Shown one piece after another: positions 47,323 to 58,222 of a DNA stretch of 64,000 nt. The notes beneath the pieces were generated by a model. It was given only the letters and a program-made list of their open reading frames with translations. It ran no database searches and was not told where the DNA came from. Each line of letters opens with the position of its first letter. Position 1 is the first letter of the stretch. Source of the stretch: Orychophragmus violaceus (Eukaryota > Streptophyta > Magnoliopsida > Brassicales > Brassicaceae). Made by a program: the position numbers and the translations under genes. The stretch is taken from assembly GCA_030180135.1 (NCBI GenBank), contig CM058238.1, forward strand, positions 46,093,765-46,157,764. The letters run 5' to 3'.

Positions 47323-47584
47323 CTCTGCACCTGCGCCTGCACCTTCTGCCCCTGTCGATGACGTTGGACCTTTTCCCGAGCCTACGATGCCTTATGGTGA
47401 TATGTCTGAGGCAGAGTGGAGAGAGCGTTCAGATGGTATTCTACGGGTCGTCTGGAACTTCATGCGTACCTGCACTTGCAGGAGACAGCCACATATACAC
47501 CATCCAGGACCTACTCGACGCAGACGACGATCTCCGACTCCCTGTTCTTCGAGTGGTAATGATCGCATAGCTGAGGACGAGTGA

Positions 47585-48979
47585 GAGTAGCGAGCATCTC
47601 TAGACATTCGGTTTTGTATTCTCTTATTTTTATTTTGCATTTTCTTTTGACTTTCTTAGGATGTTTATGTCTGGATTGTGTGTTTGCATTGAAACCATTG
47701 GTTGCTTTGATTTTGCCTGTTTTCAGTGTTTTTCAGCTTGCAGGTTCGAAAATTTGGATTTTCTTACGGACTAACCTGCTAACTTGCTGACTGATCCGAA
47801 AAATCGCAGTGCATCGATCGACACAACCTGTGTCGATCGTCACAACACGAAAGAAATCGCATTGCAGCGATCGTTGCGGTCCTGAGCAACGATCGACACA
47901 CGACGAAAAATCGCCTAGCAACGGTCGATGCATTTATGTAACGATCGATGCCTGTGCGACAGAGGTAAAAATCAGACAGAACTCAACACATCTATAACAT
48001 TTTTGTTTTCTTTTTTCCAACCCTTAGCTTGACACTACTTGGGACAATGTGTCTTAAGTGTGGGGGAGGTGCTACGGACTTTATCTTTCTGTTTTCTTAG
48101 AGTCAGTCCGTTTTTGTTTTATTGAGTCAAAACCAGTTTAAGTAGGAAACAGTGAATTTTGGAGGAGTTAACAATATCTTGCAGGAACTTAAGTAACCAT
48201 CGGGATGAAGTTGCAGGATCTATCTATGACTATTAGAAAACCCCATCACAGATCAACCTACTGAGAACACCCACATCACTTCAGGTATCAGAGGATCCTT
48301 TTACTGACTTCACCTTAATACTGACTTAATTTTCTCACCTAAGGGCTTGGTATACCTTGTGTCGGATTCCCTTGTTAGTTCTGACACAGCCTGTAAACCT
48401 GTCCTATTTGGTTCCCTTCTCCCCTTACATTAAAAAAAAAGATAATAAACTGAGGATAAGTTAGTAACTCCGAAGTGGTCTCTGGGAGTGGTAGCTACAA
48501 CTATCATATCCTGTGCATCCATGGAATGTGTCCAAAGTACACCCCTTAACGGGAAGAGCACTGATAAAAAAAATAAAATGATACCCAATGGGGAAAAATC
48601 AGAATGCTAAGGAAGGGAAAAGAGAAGAAAGGGAGTAGAGAAAGATAGTATGGTGGTCTAGAGCTGGCAAGATAAGAGTCCATGTGCCTTTGATCGATAC
48701 TCCTTAGGTGAGACCGCATTTAAATACTTGCAGAAGTCAGTAGGGAGAATTTGAATGCGTGAATGTGATTGTGGAGTTTACTTAGGACAGTTGCTAAGTG
48801 TGGGGGAAGTATATGTTGGTCTTGATGTCTTGCAGGTGATTCTTCCAGTGGTTTACTAAGGGGAATCTGAGTGTTGTTGCTTCTAGGACAAAAAGAGTTT
48901 CTGAAAGTTTTCAAACCTCTTCACCATGTTTTAGTTCTCTGTTTTGCTTGAGGCAAGCAAAGGCTAAGTGTGGGGGAGT
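47585..48979 (+). other. Long 3' non-coding region and PPT of element D
   Basis: Conserved with the same region in A. The palindrome cluster is at 47810-47955, and TAAGTGTGGGGGA words lie near 48054, 48797 and 48965. The last abuts the LTR. Confidence 0.75.
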
Positions 48980-50192
48980 TGATATATCATGGTTTTTACC
49001 GGTTTTATGCCATGATATAAGTCTGTTTTAGAGTCTATTAGTGTTTCTTTAGAGTCTTTTGCAGGTCTTATTAGGTACACGTACGTTTGGAGCAAAAATG
49101 GAGATTATGGAGCTAATTGGAGCACTTTGGAGATTTGACCCGAGAGGTTGTGTTCACTGTCCAGATTTGATGACTGCGTCAATCATTGCACACCTGCATC
49201 GATCGATGCATCGCGTGTTGGGCCAGACTCTCGGCGGTTTAATGAAGTATGCCAATATTGCAGAAGATGCCCAGAAGTTCCAGATATTTACACAGAAGCC
49301 CCAAGTCGTGTTTTAGCTATTTAATTAGGTTTTTCGCTTCAGTTTTAATAACACTATCATAACTGAGAGCAGAGAGTTTTTAGAGCTTTTGGGGCTATTC
49401 TGATCCTGTACTACATTCGTTTTGGAGAAGTTTTCGAACCCCTTTTATATTTTAATCTCTTTTATGATTGCTATTAATTCATTGATTATGTTTACATCAT
49501 CTATGTCTGAGTAGTTTCATAGTTAGGTTTAGGGTTTCTCATAGGGATTTCATGACTTGCTAGATATAATTAATTCAGCTAAGGATTCACATCAATAGAT
49601 GTTCTTCAAACTAAATTGTGTTTAATGGTAGTTTTAACCTGATCAATTAAAATCTAGATCTTAGGTTGCTAAATACGACACGACAGTGTGGTTTAGAATC
49701 TGAACTATTTAGGTTGAGCAATTTAATTACTCGCAAAGGAATTTGGTTTAATTAGATTGTGAACATATCAAACTTGGATTTAAAGCTGGTTTAATCTGTT
49801 AGTAATTGCAAAGGAATTTGGATTACTGCACTTAGACTTAGAGAATTCTCACAAAGGAATTTGGTTAATTCTATATCTGTGTTTTGAGTTCTAGAACTGA
49901 GTTTAATTAGATCATGACTGAATGAATTATCTGCTTGTCTGATTTCCTGAGAACGCCCTATACTTAGCGCCCTTAGTTTATTGCTTTCAAACAACAACCT
50001 GCTACCTGTTTACTTTCTCCCTTGCTTTTTAATTAAATCAATACAATTTGCTTCTTGTTTTCTCCTAGTTATAATCTCTTTAAGTTCTTAATCCTATCGT
50101 TGCTCAGAGTCCTCGTGGATTCGATCCCTAAGTACTACAATTGATATACTGTGCACTTGCAGTTAGTATAGGGTAAAACTCGAGACCTATCA
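48980..50192 (+). repeat. 3' LTR of Athila-like element D
   Basis: Begins TGATATATCATGG and ends GAGACCTATCA; followed by the AAGGT duplication. Confidence 0.92.
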
Positions 50193-50197
50193 AAGGT

Positions 50198-50710
50198 CGA
50201 TCAGAGGATACGAGCGCATGGCATTGGCCGCAAAAAACGCACCACAGCCAATCCTATCTGACGAGCCCCCCGTTATTTATCTGTTGGTGGTCGAGCTCCT
50301 CATTGGAAGCTGTCAGGTATCTCGAATCTTAGTTAACACTGGCAGTTCCATCGATCTGATCTTCCTGGATACATTGAAGAAGATGGAAATCAAAGAAGAA
50401 GATATCAAGCAAAAGGCTAAGCCGCTCACCGGTTTCACGAGCGAGATGACATATACGATCAGAACGATCAAGTTGCCTGTTTACGCTGGCGGAGTCAACA
50501 AAATGGTAAAGTTTCATGTCATTGATAAACCGACTATTTACAACGCCATTCTCGGCACATCCTGGCTATATAGCATGAAGGCGGTATCCTTGACCTATCA
50601 TCAATGCCTGAAATTCCCTTCGCCTAAGGGAATCCAAACATTGAAAGGATGTCAAAGAGCAAGTCGGTCCCGAAAGAGCTAAAGCCGTCAATGACGAGGT
50701 TGACAAACTT
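50198..50710 (+). pseudogene. Tat protease region of element E
   Basis: The open stretch from 50218 to 50682 encodes the plant Tat aspartic-protease region, with RILVNTGSSIDLIFLDTL and the second motif YNAILGTSWLYSMKAV. The active-site Asp expected in (V)DTGSS is Asn here (AAC, 50335-50337). After a frameshift the sequence reads into the linker ERAKAVNDEVDKLL that precedes reverse transcriptase. The intervening distance is shorter than expected, so a deletion is likely. Element F interrupts it. Confidence 0.75.
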
Positions 50711-50804
50711 CTCGATATTAGAGAGGAAGATGAAATGGAAGAGAGAGGCTGAAGTCATGAAGACAAAGCCGAGCCTCATTCCTATCAAGATGTGCAATGT
50801 GCAA

Positions 50805-50960
50805 AGTTGGGGCACACACACACACACACAAACACATGATCAATGTGCAAAGTTGGGGCAAGATCATCATGTGCAAAGTCAGGGCCAAAGTTGTGAAGCG
50901 CAAAGTTGGGGAACTTATATATTCAGACAATCAAGAATGTGCAAAGTTGGGGCCAAACAG
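50805..50960 (+). repeat. GCAAAGTTGGGG repeats in the F LTR
   Basis: Five copies of a 12-bp word, GCAAAGTTGGGG or GCAAAGTCAGGG, are spaced 25-60 bp apart upstream of the TATA box. The same array occurs in the other F/G LTRs. Short open frames through it are artefacts of the repeat. Confidence 0.8.
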
Positions 50961-51252
50961 AAGTCTGTCAAGAATAAGACTCAAGAAGAGTCACATGTGT
51001 GTTTAAGGAGGAAAGTGGTTACAAAGACATGTCACACTCACTCTTGGGAGTGTGCACTCTCTCTCCTCAGGCCTACACACGTGAATAAGAGTGAGGACAA
51101 GTCACTTTCAAGTCTAAACTCACTAGAAACCGAAATGAAGAAGAAAAGATCCAACCATCCATTCAAACTCTGTTTTCCCTCTTATGAATCAATGGTTGAG
51201 ATGTAATCTTGGTTTACCTTTGTTTATTGTTGTCTTAACCTAATTGTGAGCC

Positions 51253-51262
51253 TATATAAAGG
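51253..51262 (+). promoter_or_regulatory. TATA box of the F 5' LTR
   Basis: TATATAAAGG, repeated at 58771 in the 3' LTR. Confidence 0.65.
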
Positions 51263-51827
51263 CCACACACGACCTTGTAATACTTGCTAAGTCACTTGAT
51301 AAGAAATCATCAAGATTCTTGATACAAACTCTTCTCTCTTTCTCTCTTCTTCTTGTAACCGGTGTCACTCTTTGTCTCCGTTGTTTATACTAGTTCATAT
51401 TCAATGTAGACCTTAAATAACCACGGTTATGGCTGCTTAAGGCAGCCTATTATCATGCTTGGATAACTCTTCCATAGTTAGTCCAAGTATGATGAGAGAA
51501 TCGCTCATAGATAGTTCTTTACTTCTCTCTTGGATGTTCTCTTAGCTAATTACTGATTCTCTTCCATGTTATGAGTAGACTCTCCTTGGTGAGATGTTAA
51601 GCTCTTGGAAGTGTTTTCATATAGCTAATGACTCCTTTATACAACTAGATTAATGGCTTTCTTAAGTACAAACTAGTTATCTTTTGTTTGAGCAGAACCG
51701 GTTGCATTGTTCTTCTTTAAGTGTTTCTGTTCTTGTGTTGAGTTATGGTTCAGAGCTTCTCATGAATGTCTCATGAACCAAACTAGATGATCATAGCTTC
51801 CTCATGGATGCTTCTGAAATTCTAACA

Positions 51828-51839
51828 TGGTATCAGAGC
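51828..51839 (+). other. Primer-binding site of element F
   Basis: TGGTATCAGAGC next to the LTR. Confidence 0.9.
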
Positions 51840-52246
51840 AGCAAGTTCTTGGCTGCAAATTGTTTCAAGATAGAGAGAAAAATCTGTCTTGTTTAGTCTT
51901 TTAATTCCACAATGTTTTTCATGGACCAAGCTTCTGATTTACTTGGTTCCTGTTTCTAAAGTCTTGTGATCTTTCTTGTTAAAGAGTTAACAAGTTGTTG
52001 TTAAGAAATCAGAAAAGAACAAGAGCATATGATTGTGTCTTTCTTTGTTGCTTCTCTGGTTCTTGTTGCTTGTTTCAAACTGAGAAAACTCAGTCCCTGA
52101 ACTTTTGAAATGTTTATGAGTTAAACTGAGCAAGAACCTCAGTCCCTGAACCTTAAACATGTGTTTGTTTCTGAGTTATACTAAGCCATCTTAGTCCCTG
52201 AACCAGAAACATATTCTCTAACCTTTTATTTTCAGTGTTTCAGGTT
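51840..52246 (+). other. F interior, left part, non-coding
   Basis: Contains the recurring phrase CTCAGTCCCTGAAC, three times around 52090, 52140 and 52190. No gene. Cut by element G at CATTC. Confidence 0.7.
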
Positions 52247-52251
52247 CATTC

Positions 52252-53340
52252 TGTTAGAATTTCAGATGCATCCATGAGGAGGCTCTGAGTATCAAGTCTG
52301 GCTCAAGAGAATGAGGTAGAATGAAGAAAGAAGCCTAAGACCCGATTAGGGTTCTTAAGGCGCTTAGAGAGAGAAAACTAGGGTTGCGGTTCTAAAAGAG
52401 AAAGAAAGCTATTCTACCTCAAGACAATGAACACTTAAGCTATATGAAAATGTATCCAAGAGCTTAACATCTCATCAGGAGAGTTTACTCATGAGAATGG
52501 ATCCAAATCAGTAATTAGCTATGTAAGAGCTTTAAAGAAAACCGAGAGCATCTCACACTTGGATTAGTTATGGAAGAACTATCCAAGTGTGGTTTTGGAC
52601 TGCCTTAGCAGCCAACCAAGGCTCTTACATGAGTCTACATTGTGTCTTATTGAAGAACACAATGAGAGTTATGAAATGGAACCGCAAAGAGACTAAAAAG
52701 AAAGAGAGAAAGACTTTAAGAGTTTGTATCAAGAATCTTGTTGATTTCTTGTTATGTGACTTAGCAAATGATACAAGAGGCGTGTAAGGCCTTTAAATAG
52801 AGATAAAATTAGGGCAAACACTCTTAAACAAAGACACTTAATCTCAGCCATTGATTCTTTAGGAGGGAAATCCGAATTTGAATCAATGGTTGGATCTTCT
52901 TCTTCCATTTGAAGTCTTGTGTCTTCTTGTGCTGAAAGTGACTTCTCCTCTCTCTTATTTGGCGTGTTGCAGGTCTGGAGAGAGAGGGAATCACGCTCCC
53001 AAGGCTGATAGTGACAGGTCTTCACTCTTGTTCAGACCTTAACTCAACATGTGATCTTCTTGTTTAACCTTGTTGCACATCCGAGACTTTAATCTTCTTA
53101 TGCCCCACTTTTGCACATTGAATTCATCATCTTCTTATTATCATTTGGCCCTAACTTTGCACAGACCATTTTGTGCCCCAACTTTGCACAATCTTCTTCA
53201 AGGAGTGTTGCTTGGATAACACTCTTTACTTGCTTGTGGAACCACCTCTTTTACTTGTGGAACACTTCTTCTTGCTTTATCTAGGACTGAGGCTCGGCTT
53301 CTTCAGCCTCTCCTCATCCATTTCATCCTCCTCTCTAATA
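52252..53340 (-). repeat. 3' LTR of element G
   Basis: Minus strand TATTAGAGAGG to AATTCTAACA; lacks 25 bp found in the other G LTR. Confidence 0.9.
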
Positions 53341-55449
53341 CTCCCCCGCAAGCTTGGTCGTCGGGACTCCACAAGACCAAAGGGAGAAGAGGACCAAAGG
53401 CCAAGCTTGGAGCGGTTGAACTACCTCATTAAAAACCTCCTTAAGTAAAACCTCTTGGGATAAAACCTTAAGGAGGATAAAAAGAGTATAGTCACCTACT
53501 CAAGATGTAACTTGACCTTGGCTTCTAAACTCACGGCTCACTTCTTTCTCCAACTCTTTCTTTCCCTAGCATTCCTTGGTTTGATCTCTCTTGTTATGCA
53601 CTTCTTGATCTTTGTTGTGTCTCTTGAAACTTGGACTCTATAGGGCTCCGGCCTTTAACACCAACCTTGATAATCCTTCTCTTCCTGAGTTGAACTTCAA
53701 GTTGGTCTCATCTTTCTCTTGGAAAGAATTCAAGACTTGCGGATGCTCCTCATAGCTCCTTCACTTTCTAATGCCCTTTAAGTATGCCTTTCTCTTCTCC
53801 TTCAACACAAATGTTAAAGGAAAACATGTTAAGTATATGCAAGACATTTAGAACATTAGCTAAGCATTAAACCTTTATGTTTTGAAATGTTTTGAGAATT
53901 AGTTTTAAAACGTTTTTGCTTTGAAACACATGATCACAACAAGATACTTAAGAGAAAACAAGTCTAAAACGTTTTGAAAATAAGGTTTAAAACATTTTGA
54001 CTTTCAAAACATGATCATAATCAAGAGAACTCATAATATGGAAGTTTAATGAAATAGAAATGAGAGGGTTTAGAAGTAGCCTGATTTATTGCGGTTGAGA
54101 GTGATTGATTGTTTGCCTTATTGGAACATAACCATGACTGATCCAACAAGCTCCCCCGCACCCTTGAATGGCTCTTCACCATGCGTACACAGCTTGTACA
54201 ACTCCTTGTACAGCTTCTTGAACAAGGCCTCTTCCTCCTTTGAATGGACATCTTGTAAACCGCCTTCTTCTTTGAGAAGATCCTTGAACCATGAGCTCAT
54301 CCACCAGCTGACTTCCAACTCGGTGATTGCTCCAACAAATGAGGATTTCAGTTAATCCACAACTCCATGAGGATTTAGGTTAACCCACAACCTAATGAGG
54401 ATTTCAGCTAATCCACAACTCCATGAGTTCACTGGTTTTGTTGGAGACTTCTTCAGCTCCTCAACCACACAACTCCAACATCATCAGCTTGAACCGCCAC
54501 TTAGAGTGTGCACCCTCCTTTTGTGACTGATCCTTACTGCCAAACATCTCTTCATTCCTCCTAAGAACACCAAGAACAAACACATAACAATTCTCAAGCA
54601 ACACAAGTCTGGCCAGAACCATGAGCTTGATTAAGTTTTTGTGAAGGAAAAGAATGGGCTCTTTAGGAGTGAATTTTAGAGAGAGAATAAGAACAGAAAA
54701 GAAAAATGAAGAATGGGAGAATGGATGACACAAGCTCAGATTAAGAGTGTGTGCATCAGAGTATAAAAGAGTATGAGAGTGTGAGAGAATGTGAATGTGA
54801 TTTTGGAAGACAAAGCTCAGATTTAAGAGAATGTGAGCCAAAATCAGAGTATAAGAGAGTATGGGAGAATGAAAAGAAAAGAATGAAAGGAAAAGGAAAA
54901 TGTTTCAGGTTCAGGGACTAAGTTGTGCTTAGTTTAACTCAGAAACTTAAATGTGTTTAAGGTTCAGGGACTGAGTGTTTTGCTCAGTTTAACTCATAAA
55001 CAACCACAAAAGGACCAGAGAAGTCAAGAGTGAAAGAAGCAATGATTTGCTCTTGCACTTCTCTGATTTTTCTCAACAAGAACTTGTTGCCTCCCAAAGA
55101 CAATGGATCAACAAGCAAGAACGTCAATGGTTCAGGGACTGAGGGTTTTCTCTCAGTTTGACTCATGACAAAGAGAATGGAACCAAGTGAACTGAGCTTG
55201 GTCCATTTTAAAACATTGCGGAAGCAAGACAGAGAGATAAGAGTGAAAGAAGCAAAAATGTGCTCTTACTCTCTCTGGTTTTTCATCAACAACTTGTTAA
55301 CTCTCAAGGAAGGTAGAGCAACAAGTTTTGATGGACATGAACCAAGAAAAACAGAAGCTTGGTCCTTTTAAAAACATTTGCGGAAGCAAAGACTTAACAA
55401 GACAGATTTTGCTCTCTATCTTGAAACAACTTTGAGCCAAGAACTTGTG
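53341..55449 (-). other. Interior of element G, non-coding except one possible small ORF
   Basis: No gag, protease, RT or integrase motif was found in any frame. AT-rich stretches hold repeated AAAACGTTTT words (53880-54000). The tRNA-proximal part matches the F interior. Confidence 0.75.
54118..54318 (-). CDS. Possible small ORF of the F/G family (66 codons)
   Basis: The minus-strand frame encodes a charged helical peptide with WFKDLLKEE and ends in LYKLCTHGEEPFKGAGELVG. Element F has a related ending at 57280-57340. The protein is not recognised. Weak evidence: similarity between two family members and a shared C-terminal motif only. Confidence 0.35.
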   Translation of the reverse strand: MEVSWWMSSWFKDLLKEEGGLQDVHSKEEEALFKKLYKELYKLCTHGEEPFKGAGELVGSVMVMFQ

Positions 55450-55461
55450 GCTCTGATACCA
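55450..55461 (-). other. Primer-binding site of element G
   Basis: Minus strand TGGTATCAGAGC next to the 5' LTR. Confidence 0.9.
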
Positions 55462-56575
55462 TGTTAGAATTTCAGATGCATCCATGAGGAGGCTCTGAGT
55501 ATCAAGTCTGGCTCAAGAGAATGAGGTAGAATGAAGAAAGAAGCCTAAGACCCGATTAGGGTTCTTAAGGCGCTTAGAGAGAGAAAACTAGGGTTGCGGT
55601 TCTAAAAGAGAAAGAAAGCTATTCTACCTCAAGACAATGAACACTTAAGCTATATGAAAATGTATCCAAGAGCTTAACATCTCATCAGGAGAGTTTACTC
55701 ATGAGAATGGATCCAAATCAGTAATTAGCTAAGAGGTGTTCTAAAGAAGAAAACTACGTAAGAGCTTTAAAGAAAACCGAGAGCATCTCACACTTGGATT
55801 AGTTATGGAAGAACTATCCAAGTGTGGTTTTGGACTGCCTTAGCAGCCAACCAAGGCTCTTACATGAGTCTACATTGTGTCTTATTGAAGAACACAATGA
55901 GAGTTATGAAATGGAACCGCAAAGAGACTAAAGAGAAAGAGAGAAAGACTTTAAGAGTTTGTATCAAGAATCTTGTTGATTTCTTGTTATGTGACTTAAC
56001 AAATGATACAAGAGGCGTGTAAGGCCTTTAAATAGAGATAAAATTAGGGCAAACACTCTTAAACAAAGACACTTAATCTCAGCCATTGATTCTTTAGTAG
56101 GGAAATCCGAATTTGAATCAATGGTTGGATCTTCTTCTTCCATTTGAAGTCTTGTGTCTTCTTGTGCTGAAAGTGACTTCTCCTCTCTCTTATTTGGCGT
56201 GTTGCAGGTCTGGAGAGAGAGGGAATCACGCTCCCAAGGCTGATAGTGACAGGTCTTCACTCTTGTTCAGACCTTAACTCAACATGTGATCTTCTTGTTT
56301 AACCTTGTTGCACATCCGAGACTTTAATCTTCTTATGCCCCACTTTTGCACATTGAATCCATCATCTTCTTATTATCATTTGGCCCTGACTTTGCACAGA
56401 CCATTTTGTGCCCCAACTTTGCACAATCTTCTTCAAGGAGTGTTGCTTGGATAACACTCTTTACTTGCTTGTGGAACCACCTCTTTTACTTGTGGAACAC
56501 TTTTTCTTGCTTTATCTAGGACTGAGGCTCGGCTTCTTCAGCCTCTCCTCATCCATTTCATCCTCCTCTCTAATA
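55462..56575 (-). repeat. 5' LTR of element G
   Basis: 1114 bp; minus strand TATTAGAGAGG to AATTCTAACA. Confidence 0.9.
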
Positions 56576-56580
56576 CATTC

Positions 56581-58222
56581 TCCCATTCTCCCGTTCTACT
56601 ATTCTCTGAGTTTGGTTTGCATGCTCTTAATCTGAGTTTTTGCATTCCAAACTCACATACTCTCTATACTCTCATTCTCTGATGCACACTCTCTTAGTAT
56701 GAGTTGTGTGACATCCCATACTCTTTATACTCTGGTTACTTCTATTTTACTAAAGTTTACTCCTAAAGAACTATCTTATTCTTGCACAAAAACTTAATTC
56801 AAGCTCATTAGTCCTGATCAAACTTGTATTTCTTGAGTGTTGATTTGTGTTTAGGTGTTCTTAGGAGGAATGGCGAGTTGTTGGCAGTAAGGATCAGTCT
56901 TAATGGCGGTACATGCTGAAGTTAAAGGGCATTGTGGTTGAGGAGCTGAAGAAGTCTCCAACAAAATCAGTGAGCTCATGTAGTTGTGGATTAGGTGAAA
57001 TCCTCATTTGTTGCTTCTCAAGAAGGGAATGCAATATGGTTTAAGTTGGTGTTAGAACCGTAGTTCAACTAGTGGAGTAAGACCACAAGACAAGCCCAAC
57101 CTAGTTCAATCCCAACTGTCTTGAAGATGGATGACCAAAGAGGCATACATAAAGATAGCAGACCCAAAGAGATGGCTATGGTGGAAGATCTAGTGGATAT
57201 GCAAGCTGGTGACACGATGAATCAGCCCAACTCATTTTGTGATCTTGTGTTTCAAGATTGGTTGTGCAAAGTCAGATTGCACAAGTTGTGTAGTCATGGT
57301 GTAGAGCCATGGGCAAGTCAAGAGTGCGGGGGAGTTCAAGTTCAAATCCAAACCGTAACTCACATTACTATGATCAGGCTACTTCTAAAACTCTCTCTTT
57401 TCATTACCATTAGACTTGATTGTGTTTTTTTGTGTTTGAAGTGTTGAAAACGTTTTCAATCAATTCTCAAAAACGTTTTGCAACCTATTGAAGTTCAAAC
57501 TCTTATGATTCTCTTGATTATGTTCTTGTTTCATTTCAAAGTCAAAAACGTTTTAAACCTTATTCTCAAAACGTTTTCAGACTTGAATCTTTCATTTGTA
57601 TCCTGTTGTGATCATATGTCTCAAAGATAAACGTTTTACAATCAATTCTCTAAAACGTTTCAAACATAAAGGTTTCATTCATAACTAATGTTCCTAAATG
57701 CCATTGCATATACTTTAACAAGTTTCCTTTAAACCTTTGTGTTGAAGGTTTATAAGGAGAAGAGAAAGGCATGCTTAAGGAGCATTAGGAAGTGAAGGAG
57801 CCATGAGGAGCATCCGCAAGCCTTGAAGTCTATCCTAGAGGAAGATGAGACCGACTTGAAGTTCTTCCAAGAAGAGAAGGATAATGGAAGTTGGGGTTAA
57901 AGGAAGGAGCCCTATGGAGTCCAAATTTCAAAAGACACAACAAGATCAAGAAGCTTATATCAAGAGAAGTCAAGTCAAGGAATGCTAAGGAATGAAAGAG
58001 TTACGGAAAGGAGTAGTCGTGGTCCAATAAGTTCATATACCAAGGTCAAGTTACATATTGAGTATGTGGACTATACTCTTTTTGTCCTCCTTAAGGTTTT
58101 ATCCCAAAGAGGTTTTCCTTAAGGAGGTTTTTAATGAGGTAGTTCCACAGCTCCAAGCTTGGCCTTTGGTCCTCTTCTCCCTTTGGTTTTTTGGAGTCCC
58201 GATGACCAATCTTGCGGGGGAG
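56581..58222 (+). other. F interior, right part, and PPT
   Basis: Non-coding apart from a possible small frame at 57121-57447. AAAACGTTTT-type words recur at 57450-57660, as in G. The PPT GCGGGGGAG abuts the 3' LTR. Confidence 0.75.
57121..57447 (+). CDS. Possible small ORF of element F (108 codons)
   Basis: Begins MKMDDQRGIHKDSRPKEMA and contains LHKLCSHGVEPW, the counterpart of LYKLCTHGEEPF in element G. The sequence after the motif differs between the two. I do not recognise the protein; it may be a decayed remnant of gag or a family-specific peptide. Confidence 0.35.
   Translation: MKMDDQRGIHKDSRPKEMAMVEDLVDMQAGDTMNQPNSFCDLVFQDWLCKVRLHKLCSHGVEPWASQECGGVQVQIQTVTHITMIRLLLKLSLFITIRLDCVFLCLKC

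Larger units (their letters stand above)
40506..47584 (+). pseudogene. ATHILA-family ORF of element D, split by Copia C
   Basis: The pieces 40506-41739 and 47328-47584 join in frame to 497 codons including the stop. A premature TAA at 41475-41477 (CCC-TAA, where A has CCC-TTA) cuts the core from the C-terminal linker and arginine-rich tail. The core is about 85 percent similar to A by eye and shares the basic start, LPWPRAD, FTFMCLGA, RIYGFSTEP and HPVLRYVLRIL. Function unknown. Conservation of the reading frame between A and D, apart from single stops, suggests it was under selection until recently. Confidence 0.82.
35563..50192 (+). mobile_element. Non-autonomous Athila-like Gypsy element D
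   Basis: D has the same plan as A: LTRs of 1211 and 1213 bp, duplication AAGGT (35558-35562 and 50193-50197), tRNA-Asp primer site, gag-protease, no reverse transcriptase or integrase, ATHILA ORF, 3' region and PPT. Roughly two dozen differences between its LTRs make it older than A. Copia C has inserted in its ATHILA ORF. Confidence 0.93.
50716..51827 (+). repeat. 5' LTR of element F
   Basis: Begins TATTAGAGAGG and ends AATTCTAACA. U3 contains several copies of TGTGCAAAGTTGGGGC (50807-50955) and an (AC)n tract; a TATA box lies at 51253. Confidence 0.92.
52252..56575 (-). mobile_element. Element G, inverted sibling of F nested inside it
   Basis: G is in the opposite orientation, with LTRs 52252-53340 (3') and 55462-56575 (5'), duplication CATTC (52247-52251 and 56576-56580), primer site 55450-55461 and a minus-strand PPT (GCGGGGGAG) just inside the 3' LTR. 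Its LTRs differ at about six positions plus a 25-bp indel near 52525. The interior (2.1 kb) has no gag or pol. The same family inserting into itself head-to-head produces a large inverted repeat. Confidence 0.92.

Noticed and set aside
50797..51006. Small proteins with repeated CAKLGQ or NVQSWG words in the F LTRs (also 58300-58724)
   Set aside because: They translate a short DNA repeat in the LTR promoter region in two frames and have no independent support.
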